Positions 1 through 5,280 of a stretch of 5,358 bases of DNA are shown one piece after another. The stretch covers positions 1 through 5,358 of the forward strand of contig JAIRMY010000197.1 of NCBI GenBank assembly GCA_031258335.1. The letters run 5' to 3'. A model generated the notes under the pieces. That model was not told the origin of the DNA. It worked only from the letters and a program-made list of their open reading frames with translations, and ran no database searches. The translations under genes were made by a program, and so were the position numbers. The stretch's first letter is position 1. Each line of letters begins with the position of its first letter. This DNA comes from Spirochaetaceae bacterium (GTDB lineage: Bacteria > Spirochaetota > Spirochaetia > Treponematales > Breznakiellaceae).

Positions 1-174
1 CCCAATACCATGTTCAGGGTTGAGCTTAACAATCAAAACGGGCATTTGATACTTGCCCATCTTTCCGGGAAGATGCGCAAGCACTACATACGAATCGTGC
101 CGGGGGATCATGTGCGTATAGCATTGTCGCCTTATGATCTAAGCCGCGGACGTATAATATACCGTGAGCGATAA
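1..174 (+). CDS. infA: Translation initiation factor IF-1, 3' part (5' end outside window)
   Basis: IF-1 is a single OB-fold protein that binds the A site of the 30S subunit and helps IF-2 and IF-3 during initiation. The frame is open from base 1 and gives 57 residues beginning PNTMFRVEL and ending LSRGRIIYRER. It follows bacterial IF-1 almost along its whole length: PNTMFRVEL, then AHLSGKMRKHYIRI, GDHVRIALSPYDLSRGRI. Compared with the 72-residue E. coli protein, roughly the first 17 residues are missing because the window starts inside the gene. There is a two-residue insertion in the NNQNG loop. The ATG at base 10 is the internal Met of PNTMF and not the start. The next gene begins about 30 bases downstream with no terminator visible, so the two may be co-transcribed. 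Confidence 0.97.
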   Translation, partial: PNTMFRVELNNQNGHLILAHLSGKMRKHYIRIVPGDHVRIALSPYDLSRGRIIYRER

Positions 175-191
175 ATACCGTGCCCGCTTCC

Positions 192-197
192 GGAGAA
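192..197 (+). promoter_or_regulatory. Shine-Dalgarno sequence deciding the start of the M28 peptidase
   Basis: GGAGAA at 192-197 lies about 8 bases (from the end of GGAG) before the ATG at 204. The alternative in-frame GTG at 180 has only a weak purine stretch before it, inside the end of infA. This favours ATG 204. Confidence 0.7.
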
Positions 198-203
198 GGG
201 GCA

Positions 204-1103
204 ATGCCTTACATCCCGCCTATTCCTCCCTATCATCGTTTTAACGATTTTATCAGTACAAAAAATCAGCGTTTTGACGTGCTCATGTCCCTGCTTGACG
301 AGTTAAAGCTTGATGCTTCTGTGGCGAACATAGCGGGCGGGCGGCATATCTTTGTAGCCTCGTCTTCGCATCCCGGTGAGGGAAAGAAAAAGGCTGCCAC
401 CGTACTTGCCGCTCATTACGACAGGACGGTGGACAGTCCGGGGGCTAACGATAACGGGGCGGCGGTTTTCATGTTGATAGAGGCTGCCCTGCGTTTGCGA
501 AGGCGGGCTGCGGGGAACTGGCTCTTAATTTTTACCGACAAAGAAGAATTGGAGAGCGGTGAAAGTCTAAAGGCGCAAGGAGCGTATTCCCTTGCCATGG
601 GCATAAAGGAAACAAGGCTGGGGGCTTGTAATTTTTTTATTTTCGATGCCTGCGGGCGGGGCGATACGCTGATAATATCCAGGACGGCGGGCTATCTTTT
701 AAAAAATGAGCGCGGCGGAAACATAGCCACGCTTAAAAACCGGCTCAGGCAGTTGCAGTTAAGGGCTATGGACGCGGCGAAAAATTGCCTAGGCGGGCGG
801 TTTTTACTGCTGCCCACGCCTTTTTCCGATGACGCCGGTTTCCTACGGGCGGGTTTGGCGGCTCAGACGATAACGGTACTGCCCGCGAAAGAAGCGGCGG
901 CTTTTTCATCGTTTGTCCGCAGAAACGAGTTTTACATCAACGCGCTTATCAGCAGCGAACAGCGTAAACGGAGCGGCGTTGAGCATATACCGCGTACATG
1001 GCGTCTATTGAACAGTCCGGAGGATACCGCCGAACATCTCGATGGGAATAACTTTAGCGGTGTGGCGCGGTTTGCGGTCGAGCTGTGCCGCATGGAGGTC
1101 TAG
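204..1103 (+). CDS. M28-family zinc peptidase-like protein, cytoplasmic, altered last metal ligand
   Basis: The 299-residue product (from ATG 204; GTG 180 would add 8 residues) has the layout of M28 aminopeptidases, which use two zinc ions to remove N-terminal residues. Seen motifs: AAHYDRTVDSPGANDNGAA (His71, first ligand; Asp73; bridging Asp83), FTDKEELESGE (Glu114 as catalytic base, Glu115 as ligand), and FIFDACGRGD (Asp148 as ligand). A later block, FSDDAGFLRAGL (about 207-218), matches the usual SDHxxFxxxGIP segment but with SDD. Near the C-terminus, the block that is normally HTxxDTxExLD reads NSPEDTAEHLD, putting Asn270 where the last zinc-binding His is expected; AAC is clear in the DNA. 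There is no signal peptide, so it should be cytoplasmic. It could be a peptidase with an unusual metal site, a glutaminyl-cyclase-like relative, or a non-catalytic homologue. Fold assignment is firm; activity and substrate are unknown. Confidence 0.82.
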   Translation: MPYIPPIPPYHRFNDFISTKNQRFDVLMSLLDELKLDASVANIAGGRHIFVASSSHPGEGKKKAATVLAAHYDRTVDSPGANDNGAAVFMLIEAALRLRRRAAGNWLLIFTDKEELESGESLKAQGAYSLAMGIKETRLGACNFFIFDACGRGDTLIISRTAGYLLKNERGGNIATLKNRLRQLQLRAMDAAKNCLGGRFLLLPTPFSDDAGFLRAGLAAQTITVLPAKEAAAFSSFVRRNEFYINALISSEQRKRSGVEHIPRTWRLLNSPEDTAEHLDGNNFSGVARFAVELCRMEV

Positions 1104-1115
1104 CTTTGTCCGGCT

Positions 1116-1166
1116 GTTGATTATTTTTCGTATTCTGATGATAATAACAGTTGATTATTTTTTTCG
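1116..1166 (+). repeat. Direct repeat GTTGATTATTTTT(TT)CG, two copies
   Basis: Copy 1 at 1116-1130 (GTTGATTATTTTTCG) recurs at 1150-1166 with two extra T residues in the T run. Starts are 34 bases apart. Copy 1 contains the -35 box of the candidate promoter and copy 2 lies at about the expected transcription start. It could be a short duplication or a pair of regulator sites; nothing in the sequence settles which. Confidence 0.6.
1117..1145 (+). promoter_or_regulatory. Candidate sigma-70-type promoter for the small secreted protein and aspS
   Basis: TTGATT (1117-1122; 4 of 6 to TTGACA) is followed after exactly 17 bases by GATAAT (1140-1145; 5 of 6 to TATAAT). Transcription would begin near 1152, leaving a leader of about 30 bases that holds the GGAGGA ribosome site at 1169-1174. 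Position and spacing are good, but the region is AT-rich, so a chance match is possible. Confidence 0.55.
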
Positions 1167-1168
1167 CT

Positions 1169-1174
1169 GGAGGA
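1169..1174 (+). promoter_or_regulatory. Strong Shine-Dalgarno sequence for the small secreted protein
   Basis: GGAGGA ends 6 bases before ATG 1181. It rules against the longer in-frame TTG start at 1151, which would put the hydrophobic signal segment ten residues in and would itself overlap the ribosome site. Confidence 0.8.
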
Positions 1175-1180
1175 TCCAAG

Positions 1181-1582
1181 ATGAAAAGATTTTTTTATTC
1201 GTTTTTGGCATTAACGGTGTTCGCGCTATGCGCCGTAGATATAAGCGCAGAGGAAAATGAGTATACGGCTGAAGAGATAGTAGCCATGCTTGACAAGAAT
1301 TTTGCAACCTATCCGTGGGCGCATATTTTCTACAACAGAAAGATTCCGGATCAGGGCGGGCCTCGTACAAGGCTTAGCGGCGGAGCATACGGACAGGGGG
1401 AAGTCGTTACTGTGGAAATCAGAAAGGACGGCTGGCGTTACGAGATAAAAATTAACTTTTCCAACGAAAGACAGGCTTACGCGAAACGCTCATACGATGT
1501 TAAAAAGGCGATATACCATTCAATAACCGAGCTTCTTCCACAAACGGATCTTCCGCAAACGGAGCAGGACGACGTTTCTTAA
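1181..1582 (+). CDS. Small secreted protein of unknown function upstream of aspS
   Basis: I do not recognise this 133-residue protein. Residues 1-23 form a typical signal peptide: MKR, a hydrophobic core (FFYSFLALTVFALCAV), then DISA before EENEY, which suggests signal peptidase I cleavage after Ala23. Cys17 lies within the core and has Leu before it, so it is a poor lipobox. The mature part (about 110 residues) has a short acidic helix (YTAEEIVAMLDKNF), a YPWAHIFYNRKIPDQGG segment and an alternating beta-like stretch (GEVVTVEIRKDGWRYEIKINF), so it is probably a small periplasmic domain. The C-terminus carries a duplicated LPQT unit and is acidic. It starts at ATG 1181 after a strong GGAGGA. 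aspS begins 9 bases after its stop in the same frame, so the two are likely co-transcribed from the promoter at 1117-1145. The pairing of a secreted protein with a tRNA synthetase has no obvious functional reason. Confidence 0.75.
   Translation: MKRFFYSFLALTVFALCAVDISAEENEYTAEEIVAMLDKNFATYPWAHIFYNRKIPDQGGPRTRLSGGAYGQGEVVTVEIRKDGWRYEIKINFSNERQAYAKRSYDVKKAIYHSITELLPQTDLPQTEQDDVS
1535..1564 (+). repeat. 15-base tandem repeat inside the small secreted gene
   Basis: CTTCCACAAACGGAT is followed directly by CTTCCGCAAACGGAG (two mismatches). It encodes LPQTD-LPQTE near the C-terminus (residues 119-128). It is in frame, so the unit can vary in number without disrupting the gene. Confidence 0.8.
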
Positions 1583-1591
1583 GCTGTTTTT

Positions 1592-3373
1592 ATGGAGAAT
1601 TATAAACGCGATAGGACTTGTGGTGAGCTCCGCGCCGGCGATGCCGGTACGGTATGTACGCTGAACGGCTGGGTTCACCGCAAACGGGATCACGGCGGGA
1701 TTTCATTTATAAACCTTAGGGATGCTTACGGAGTTACTCAGGTTGTTGTTGACGAGAACGCCGGGGCGGAACTCGCGGCGACGGCGGCGGAACTTCACAA
1801 CGAATACTGCGTAGCGATACGCGGGACCGTCCGCCTGCGCCCCGATTCTATGAAAAACCCTGAAATGCCGACCGGCGATGTTGAACTTCTTGCCGACAGC
1901 ATGGTTATACTCAACAGGTGCCCGGTTTTGCCCTTCCAGATAGAGGACGAAACGGGGGCGAAGGACGAATTGCGTTTGAAGTACCGCTATCTTGACCTGC
2001 GTACAGCGACCATGCAGAAACGCCTACGGCTACGGGGCGAGGTTACGTTTGCCGTACGCGAATGGATGCGGGAACAGGGTTTTTGTGAGATAGAAACCCC
2101 TACGTTTATACGCTCCACACCTGAGGGCGCGCGTGACTACCTTGTGCCGTCCAGACTTTACGCGGGGAAATTCTACGCGCTGCCCCAGTCTCCCCAGCTT
2201 TACAAACAACTGTTGATGGTGGCGGGCTTTGACAAATACTTCCAGATTGCCCGTTGTTACCGTGATGAAGATTCACGGGGCGACAGGCAGCCCGAATTCA
2301 CCCAGATTGACATAGAGATGTCGTTTGTCTCACGGGATGACGTGCTCAAAATGACGGAGGGACTCTTTGCCCATGTCTTTAAAAAATGCCTAGAGGTGAA
2401 TCTTCCGGCTGAATTCCCCCGTTTAAGCCATGACGAAGCGATGGAAACCTATGGCACAGACAAGCCGGATCTACGTTTTGGGATGAAGTTACAGGACTTT
2501 AGCCGGTTTACGGCGGAAAGCGGCTTCGAGGCGTTCAAGCAGACCTTGGCGGCGGGCGGCGCGGTCAAGGCCATTGTCGTTAGCAAGCAGGCGTCTCTTT
2601 CCCGCAAGCGCATAGAGGAACTCGAAGCCCACGCAAAGATTTACGGGGCGAAGGGGCTTGCATGGATGAAGGTCGCGGGGACAGAGACTGCCCCCGTTCT
2701 CGAAGGCGGCATCGCAAAATTTTTTACAGCGCGGACGGCGGAGCTTACAGGGATTCTTGGCGCCGCGCCGGGAGACCTTATCCTGATTGTCGCGGATAAG
2801 CGCCGCACGGCTAACGTGAGCCTTGGCGCGGTACGGTCCAAGTTGGCGGCGGACTTAGGTCTCTGTGCGCCGGATGACTTTCAGTTTGTTTGGATTGTTG
2901 ACTTTCCGCTGTTTGAGTTCAACGATGAGGAAGGACACTGGGAGGCGGCGCACCATTTGTTCTCGTACCCGCAGGAACAGTACCACCAAAGCATGGAGGC
3001 TGACCCGGGCTCTGTAAAAGGCGATTTGTACGACCTTGTACTGAACGGCTGTGAGCTTGCCTCCGGTTCTATCCGCATACACGACCCTGAACTGCAAAAA
3101 CGGGTCTTTAGAATTGCCGGCCTAGACGAGGCGGAAGCGGTGAAAAAGTTCGGCTTTTTGACGGAAGCGTTTGGTTACGGAGCGCCGCCGCACGGCGGCA
3201 TAGCGCCCGGCCTCGACCGCCTCGTGATGCTGATGACCGGTGTCTCATCTATTAAAGAGGTCATCGCTTTTCCAAAGAATTCGTTTGCCCAAAGCCCCAT
3301 GGACGGCAGTCCCGGCGAGGTTGACGACAGCCAGCTAGCCGAACTTCACCTGACGCTACGAGCGGAGCCATAA
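1592..3373 (+). CDS. aspS: Aspartyl-tRNA synthetase, bacterial type, possibly non-discriminating
   Basis: This cytoplasmic class II synthetase attaches aspartate to tRNA(Asp) using ATP. At 593 residues it has the normal bacterial length. Domains in order: N-terminal OB anticodon-binding domain (about 1-110, with GWVHRKRDHGG and FINLRD), motif 1 with the aspartate-binding block (about 155-188, ETP then TPEGARDYLVPSR), QSPQLYKQLLM (199-209), motif 2 (CYRDEDSRGDRQPEFTQID, 222-240, Arg224 and Glu226), the bacteria-specific GAD insertion (roughly 290-425), then motif 3 (GGIAPGLDRLVMLMTG, 535-550, Arg543). All key residues are present. His34 (in RDHGG) and Ser86 (in RPDSMKNP) align with H31 and G82 of the non-discriminating Pseudomonas aeruginosa enzyme, where E. 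coli has Leu and Lys. This suggests it may also charge tRNA(Asn). The ATG start fits the family's N-terminus, but no Shine-Dalgarno sequence precedes it; the upstream stop is 9 bases away in the same frame, suggesting coupling or reinitiation. Confidence 0.98.
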   Translation: MENYKRDRTCGELRAGDAGTVCTLNGWVHRKRDHGGISFINLRDAYGVTQVVVDENAGAELAATAAELHNEYCVAIRGTVRLRPDSMKNPEMPTGDVELLADSMVILNRCPVLPFQIEDETGAKDELRLKYRYLDLRTATMQKRLRLRGEVTFAVREWMREQGFCEIETPTFIRSTPEGARDYLVPSRLYAGKFYALPQSPQLYKQLLMVAGFDKYFQIARCYRDEDSRGDRQPEFTQIDIEMSFVSRDDVLKMTEGLFAHVFKKCLEVNLPAEFPRLSHDEAMETYGTDKPDLRFGMKLQDFSRFTAESGFEAFKQTLAAGGAVKAIVVSKQASLSRKRIEELEAHAKIYGAKGLAWMKVAGTETAPVLEGGIAKFFTARTAELTGILGAAPGDLILIVADKRRTANVSLGAVRSKLAADLGLCAPDDFQFVWIVDFPLFEFNDEEGHWEAAHHLFSYPQEQYHQSMEADPGSVKGDLYDLVLNGCELASGSIRIHDPELQKRVFRIAGLDEAEAVKKFGFLTEAFGYGAPPHGGIAPGLDRLVMLMTGVSSIKEVIAFPKNSFAQSPMDGSPGEVDDSQLAELHLTLRAEP

Positions 3374-3374
3374 G

Positions 3375-3408
3375 CCTGCCGTAGGAGGCAGGGGTGTGTG
3401 TTTTGTTT
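3375..3408 (+). terminator. Possible aspS terminator hairpin
   Basis: CCTGCC (3375-3380) pairs with GGCAGG (3387-3392) around a 6-base loop, starting one base after the aspS stop. The tail GGTGTGTGTTTTGTTT is T-rich but interrupted by G. The stem is short, so it may act only weakly, backed up by the larger palindrome just downstream. Confidence 0.4.
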
Positions 3409-3412
3409 GTGC

Positions 3413-3488
3413 AAAAAGTCCACTGATTACGCTGATTTTCACAGATTATAAAGGCTAAAATCAGTGTTAATCCGTGAAATCTGTGGAC
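3413..3488 (-). terminator. Probable terminator for the lipoprotein/LysM operon (and, in reverse, for aspS)
   Basis: Read on the minus strand, the palindrome ends GTGGAC and is followed at once by TTTTT (complement of A 3413-3417), the form of an intrinsic terminator, about 28 bases after the LysM gene's stop. Read on the plus strand, the stem is followed by CTTTCTT (3489-3495), so the element may stop transcription from both sides. Confidence 0.55.
3418..3488. repeat. 71-base imperfect palindrome made of GATT-containing units (dispersed-repeat-like)
   Basis: The left arm starts GTCCAC (3418-3423) and the right arm ends GTGGAC (3483-3488). By eye, about 24 of the outer 32 positions of the two arms pair. 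Each arm is built of about three units spaced 9-11 bases apart around a GATT core (left: CACTGATTA, CGCTGATTTT, CACAGATTA; right, on the other strand: CACAGATTT, CACGGATTA, ACACTGATTTT). The centre is near 3453. It lies between two converging genes and holds no reading frame. From memory, similar strings (TTAATCCGTGAAATCTGTGG type) recur between genes in several bacterial phyla, so this is probably one member of a dispersed family; that part is not shown by this window alone. Confidence 0.75.
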
Positions 3489-3515
3489 CTTTCTTAAGCC
3501 GAAACACTATAGTTC

Positions 3516-4466
3516 TTATCTGGGATAAGCCTTTCCGGGATCCCAACTGCCGAGCCTCCTTTCACCGTTGATGCTGGGTATCTCCATGATCATACCCGGT
3601 TCAATCAAGTCGGGGTTTTGAGGGTCGGGAATTTTATTTTTATTCGCGTGATACAGAATAGGCCAGCGCCGGGGATCGCCGTAGACCCATGAACGCCCGG
3701 CTATATTCCAGAAACAGTCGCCGTACTCCTCCCATGACCTTACGGTATACCGTGCGGGTAGCGGCGTTTCTCTGTCGTCAGTTATCGTCTTATTTTCAAC
3801 AACGACGGCGGCTGGGACCGCTGTTTCAGGCGCGTTTATCACAGCCGCCTCTGTGTTTACAGGCTCCGTTTGCGGAACTATGGCGGCGGGGACCGCTGTT
3901 TCAGGCGTGTTTATCACAGCCGCTTCAGTTTTCTCAGGCTGCGTTTGCGGAACTACGGCGGCGGCAGCCTTTGGAGGCGCCGTGTTTCCCGTGCGCGCAC
4001 CCACAGCGGTCAGTGTTTCGATAACCTTGTCGGCGTTGCTGATGGCATCATCCCACTTTCTCGCGTCCCTGGCTATAAGGCCGAGATTGTAGTACGTTTT
4101 TGCGTTGTAAAATTCCGAGGGGTAATAGTTTTTGACCTGCGACATATCCGCCAGCGCCAGCCTCTGCAATGCGTCGCTCATCTTATTGTTGACGACATAT
4201 ATTTTTACCTGCTGTCTTACATACACATCAGAAAACTCCGCGGCTTTTGCCGCATCGGACGCGCATTTCACCGCCTCGTCATAATTACCGCCGGCGAGCA
4301 GTTGCCGCGCCAGTTTTTGCAGGCGCAGGCTCTCGGCAAGATACCTGTTTCCCCGTATGTTGCTCATTATTTCATCAGGGTACTCGGTTACGGCGGCTGA
4401 GGCAAAAAAAACAGCCTGCGTCAAAATCAACAACATTGCAATGCGTTTTACATTAAAGTTTTTCAT
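3516..4466 (-). CDS. Secreted TPR-like and LysM-domain protein, probable peptidoglycan binder
   Basis: The 316-residue product begins with a signal peptide (MKNFNVKRIAM, hydrophobic core to FFASA, cleavage after about Ala24), so it should be periplasmic or envelope-bound. Residues about 40-75 (LARQLLAGGNYDEAVKCASDAAKAA) and 118-152 (YYNLGLIARDARKWDDAISNADKVIETL) look like TPR helix pairs, usually protein-binding. A Pro/Ala/Thr-rich linker (about 160-235) holds a 25-residue unit twice (169-193 and 194-218). Residues 239-297 form a LysM domain (YTVRSWEEYGDCFWNIAGR, YGDPRRWPILYHANK, NPDLIEPGMIMEIP), a fold that binds peptidoglycan glycan chains; the insert-bearing YGDCFWNIAGR form resembles spirochaete LysM proteins. 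The ATG start has GGAG 7 bases upstream (complement of 4474-4477) and overlaps the previous gene's stop as ATGA, indicating one operon and translational coupling. No catalytic domain is seen, so a structural or scaffold role in the cell wall is inferred. Confidence 0.9.
   Translation of the reverse strand: MKNFNVKRIAMLLILTQAVFFASAAVTEYPDEIMSNIRGNRYLAESLRLQKLARQLLAGGNYDEAVKCASDAAKAAEFSDVYVRQQVKIYVVNNKMSDALQRLALADMSQVKNYYPSEFYNAKTYYNLGLIARDARKWDDAISNADKVIETLTAVGARTGNTAPPKAAAAVVPQTQPEKTEAAVINTPETAVPAAIVPQTEPVNTEAAVINAPETAVPAAVVVENKTITDDRETPLPARYTVRSWEEYGDCFWNIAGRSWVYGDPRRWPILYHANKNKIPDPQNPDLIEPGMIMEIPSINGERRLGSWDPGKAYPR
3813..3962 (-). repeat. 75-base tandem duplication in the LysM protein linker
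   Basis: Copies at 3888-3962 and 3813-3887 differ at about nine of 75 positions. They encode AAVVPQTQPEKTEAAVINTP-ETAVP and AAIVPQTEPVNTEAAVINAP-ETAVP. The unit is a multiple of three, so it keeps the frame and lengthens the flexible linker between the TPR-like part and LysM. Confidence 0.9.
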
Positions 4467-5269
4467 AGGACATCTCCATTTTGGTCTACAGAATCCTCAA
4501 GCAATTTTATCGCGTCTTCGACTATTTTTTCGCTTTCGGTTATTTTTTCTTCCGCGTTTTTCAGCGCAAATTCCGCCTTTTCCTTTTTTTCCGCCGCAAT
4601 CTTTATAGTTTCCTCAAAAGCCGGTATTGATTGTTCAAAAAAGTCTATAGCGGCAAAGTAATCTTTAACACGAAAAGCGGCGGACCCTTTGTTGTGCAGC
4701 TCCGTTGCAAGGTTATACTTGTCTTTTACCGCTATATCGGCGCGCAGTTTAAGCGCTTCCTGCTGTTTTTCCCCGGAATTAACGCGCAGCGCTTCGGTTT
4801 TTGCCATCCAAACAGCGTCTACAATGGCGTTGAACCCGGCAAGCGCGAGACGGGCGTCGCTCATCGCGTTTTCGTTAAACGCCTCCAACCCGGCATCGTG
4901 CACTTCTTCGGCGCGTTTTAACATCTCGTCCGCCTCGTCAAATGCCTGCCTGTCAACGTCATCGAATCCCGCGTTTATTATTACCTGACGTTTCGCCCTG
5001 GTTTCCGCCAATATCGCCCCTAATTCCGCGTATTCCTGTTTACTCTGTTCCAAACCAGCAGTATCAGCCTCGCTCGGCACGGGCGGCACATGGGAGGACT
5101 CCGCGGTAAGATTCGTATCGCTTAGCTCCGGTTTTTTCTCGGAAGTGGTTTCGGCGGCAGGCTGTTCTGTAACAGCCGCCTGCGGTGCGGTTTTTGGAGC
5201 GCTCTTGCATGAAAAAAACATACTCACGGCTAAAATTACAAAACAGATTCCCAGCAGATTTATTTTCAA
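4463..5269 (-). CDS. Probable lipoprotein with TPR-like helical repeats, first gene of the LysM operon
   Basis: I do not recognise a named family. The 268-residue product has an N-terminal hydrophobic stretch (LLGICFVILAVSMFFS) ending at Cys21 in FFSCKS, a relaxed lipobox acceptable for spirochaetes, so it is probably lipidated and membrane-anchored. Residues about 22-70 are a Pro/Ala/Thr/Glu-rich, probably disordered tether. The rest is helical. Two similar blocks are visible: about 113-152 (DEMLKRAEEVHDAGLEAFNE, then DARLALAGFNAIVD) and about 183-220 (DKYNLATELHNKGSAAFRVK, then FAAIDFFEQSIPAFEE). The second is clearly TPR-like. A charged Lys/Glu-rich, possibly coiled-coil tail follows (221-262). 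The start is TTG at 5269 (complement of CAA 5267-5269), chosen because AGGAG lies 6 bases upstream and because it gives a complete signal sequence. The stop overlaps the LysM gene's ATG by four bases, so the two proteins are made together and may form an envelope complex. Confidence 0.82.
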   Translation of the reverse strand: MKINLLGICFVILAVSMFFSCKSAPKTAPQAAVTEQPAAETTSEKKPELSDTNLTAESSHVPPVPSEADTAGLEQSKQEYAELGAILAETRAKRQVIINAGFDDVDRQAFDEADEMLKRAEEVHDAGLEAFNENAMSDARLALAGFNAIVDAVWMAKTEALRVNSGEKQQEALKLRADIAVKDKYNLATELHNKGSAAFRVKDYFAAIDFFEQSIPAFEETIKIAAEKKEKAEFALKNAEEKITESEKIVEDAIKLLEDSVDQNGDVL

Positions 5270-5275
5270 AATAAA

Positions 5276-5280
5276 CTCCT
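5276..5280 (-). promoter_or_regulatory. Shine-Dalgarno sequence for the TTG-initiated lipoprotein
   Basis: CTCCT on the plus strand reads AGGAG on the minus strand and ends 6 bases before the TTG at 5269. No ATG or GTG in a better position would keep the signal sequence whole, so this site decides the start. Confidence 0.8.

Noticed and set aside
416..604. Open frame on the minus strand inside the M28 gene
   Set aside because: It lies wholly antisense to a gene with clear family motifs and has no ribosome site or recognisable product.
1197..1250. Lipobox at Cys17 of the small secreted protein
   Set aside because: Leu directly before the Cys does not fit the lipobox, whereas DISA before EENEY fits ordinary signal peptidase cleavage.
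1042..1260. Plus-strand open frame bridging the end of the M28 gene and the start of the small secreted gene
   Set aside because: It overlaps both supported genes in another frame and crosses the candidate promoter and ribosome site.
2641..3097. Three minus-strand open frames inside aspS (2641-2841, 2855-3097, 2881-3078)
   Set aside because: All are antisense to conserved AspRS coding sequence and their products look like low-complexity shadows.
3813..3962. The 75-base duplication as a CRISPR or mobile element
   Set aside because: The copies are directly adjacent, in frame and coding, with no spacers, so it is a protein repeat.
3689..4608. Several plus-strand open frames opposite the LysM gene and the end of the lipoprotein gene
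   Set aside because: The minus-strand frames have a signal peptide, domain matches and ribosome sites; the plus-strand products are Arg- and Cys-rich shadows, and their repeats simply mirror the 75-base duplication.
4631..4988. Plus-strand open frames opposite the lipoprotein gene
   Set aside because: They are antisense shadows with no start signal and no recognisable domain.
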